Assembly (NCBI GenBank): GCA_030145945.1
Contig: JASLDK010000153.1
Location: forward strand, 1 to 6,507
Reading direction: 5' to 3'
Source: Nocardioides sp.
GTDB lineage: Bacteria; Actinomycetota; Actinomycetes; Propionibacteriales; Nocardioidaceae
DNA length: 6,507 nt
Positions 5,484-6,507 of this stretch are shown here, in pieces. The number at the start of each line of letters is the position of its first letter. Within the stretch, counting starts at the first letter, position 1. A program made the position numbers and the translations under genes. Below the pieces are notes generated by a model, which saw nothing but the letters and a program-made list of their open reading frames with translations, searched no databases and was not told the DNA's origin.

Positions 5484-6507
5484 ATGACCGCGCTCGACAG
5501 CACGCAGACCCCGGACCCGACCAGCGCACCTGGCGCAGTGGTCGTACCGGACCGGCCCGCGCTGGAGGGGCTCGAGGAGAAGTGGGCACAGCGTTGGAAG
5601 GACGCCGACACCTACGGCTTCGACCGCACGCAGCCCCGCGAGAACGTCTACGCGATCGACACCCCGCCGCCGACCGTGAGCGACAGCCTTCACGTCGGAC
5701 ACCTCTTCTCCTACACCCACACCGACCTGATCGCCCGCTTCCAGCGGATGCAGGGCAAGTCCGTCTTCTACCCGATGGGCTGGGACGACAACGGCCTCCC
5801 GACCGAGCGTCGGGTGCAGAACTACTTCGGTGTGCGTTGCGACCCGTCGTTGCCGTACGACGCCGACTTCACGCCGCCGGACCTGAGCACATTGAAGGGG
5901 GCGGACGCGAAGAAGCAGATCCCGATCAGCCGACCCAACTTCATCGCCCTGTGCGAGCAGCTGGTCGAGCAGGACGAGAAGGTCTTCGAGGACCTGTGGC
6001 GCACCCTGGGTCTCAGCGTCGACTGGAACACGACCTACACCACCATCGGCACCAAGGCGCAGACCGTCAGCCAGCGCGCGTTCCTGCGCAACCTGGCGCG
6101 CGGCGAGGCCTACCTGCAGGAGGCGCCGACCCTGTGGGACGTCACCTTCCAGACCGCCGTCGCCCAGGCCGAGCTCGAGGCACGTGACTACGCCGGTGCC
6201 TACCACCGCGTCGCCTTCCACAAGGCCGACGGCTCGCCGGTGTTCATTGAGACCACCCGCCCCGAGCTGATCCCGTCCGTGGTCGCGCTGATCGCGCACC
6301 CCGACGACGAGCGGTACGCCGACCTCTTCGGCACCACGGTCACCTCGCCGGTGTTCGGTGTGGAGATCCCGGTCCTGGCACACGCAGCGGCCGAGAAGGA
6401 CAAGGGTGCGGGCATCGCGATGTGCTGCACCTTCGGCGACCTCACCGACGTCACCTGGTGGCGTGAGCTCCAACTCCCGGTCCGCACGGTGATCGGCCGC
6501 GACGGCC
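5484..6507 (+). CDS. valS: valyl-tRNA synthetase, archaeal/rickettsial-like type, 3'-truncated
   Basis: The frame runs from ATG 5484 off the window edge. It shows 341 residues, about 40 percent of a usual ValS of about 850-900. ValS joins valine to tRNA(Val) using ATP in the cytoplasm. The class I nucleotide-binding motif is HVGH (70-73), within PPPTVSDSLHVGHLFSY. It is followed by FYPMGWDDNGLPTE (95-108), where typical bacterial ValS has a WQPGTDHAGIATQ-like stretch. The DDNGLPTE version, with the long VQNYFGVRCD insert that follows, is the form I recall from archaeal and rickettsial enzymes. The CP1 editing domain, which removes mischarged threonine, begins before ETTRPE (256-261) and continues through GAGIAMCCTFGDLTDVTWW (308-326). 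The KMSKS loop, anticodon-binding domain and stop codon lie outside the window. IleRS and LeuRS are less likely because of the PPPTVS and editing-domain sequence. The gene is divergent from the SpoIID-like gene across 58 bases. Confidence 0.88.
   Translation, partial: MTALDSTQTPDPTSAPGAVVVPDRPALEGLEEKWAQRWKDADTYGFDRTQPRENVYAIDTPPPTVSDSLHVGHLFSYTHTDLIARFQRMQGKSVFYPMGWDDNGLPTERRVQNYFGVRCDPSLPYDADFTPPDLSTLKGADAKKQIPISRPNFIALCEQLVEQDEKVFEDLWRTLGLSVDWNTTYTTIGTKAQTVSQRAFLRNLARGEAYLQEAPTLWDVTFQTAVAQAELEARDYAGAYHRVAFHKADGSPVFIETTRPELIPSVVALIAHPDDERYADLFGTTVTSPVFGVEIPVLAHAAAEKDKGAGIAMCCTFGDLTDVTWWRELQLPVRTVIGRDG

Noticed and set aside
5426..5611. Longer, 448-residue version of the SpoIID-like protein starting at 5611
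   Set aside because: The extra 62 residues run antisense over the start of valS and its promoter and look unlike any domain. A signal peptide begins at ATG 5425.
5442..6473. 343-residue - strand frame opposite valS
   Set aside because: It is the antisense shadow of valS, which has clear synthetase motifs in the + strand frame.
1..6507. CRISPR array, tRNA/rRNA gene, insertion sequence or phage attachment site
   Set aside because: No regularly spaced repeats, cloverleaf-like sequence, transposase or integrase frame, or terminal inverted repeats were recognised on either strand by eye.

Overview
The window is high-GC DNA with dense, overlapping genes, several promoters that look leaderless, and actinobacterial protein families. 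These include a three-domain-type bacterial PH membrane protein, an AurF-family diiron oxygenase, a stand-alone DUF4873 protein and an actinobacterial-style SpoIID/LytB protein. This suggests an actinobacterial chromosome, perhaps Nocardioidaceae. That placement is an inference from gene content; no rRNA or other taxonomic marker is present.

Layout: (1) Positions 1-1194, + strand: the 3' part of a bacterial PH-domain membrane protein, overlapped by 4 bases (ATGA) by a PemK/MazF-like gene with no visible antitoxin. (2) Positions 1115-3078: a divergent pair. An AurF-like diiron oxygenase lies on the - strand and a TetR-family regulator on the + strand. The short gap between them holds a palindrome, GTTACC-ACC-GGTAAC, that overlaps the likely regulator promoter. 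The regulator is coupled by an ATGA overlap to a 99-residue DUF4873 protein. (3) Positions 3112-4296: a BenE-type benzoate/H+ symporter, 33 bases downstream on the same strand and plausibly in the same operon. (4) Positions 4265-5425, - strand: a secreted SpoIID/LytB-domain protein that converges on and overlaps benE. (5) From 5484 to the window edge, + strand: the 5' part of a valyl-tRNA synthetase of the archaeal/rickettsial-like type, divergent from the SpoIID-like gene across a 58-base gap.

The most interesting unit is aurF-like / tetR / DUF4873 / benE. It has an oxygenase, a ligand-responsive regulator with a clear candidate operator, a small protein whose domain is elsewhere associated with flavin monooxygenases, and an aromatic-acid importer. 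A working hypothesis is a TetR-controlled module for uptake and oxidation of an aromatic (possibly amino-aromatic) acid. The substrate cannot be read from sequence. There is no CRISPR array, tRNA, rRNA, insertion sequence or obvious mobile element. No gene-free stretch exceeds 60 bases.
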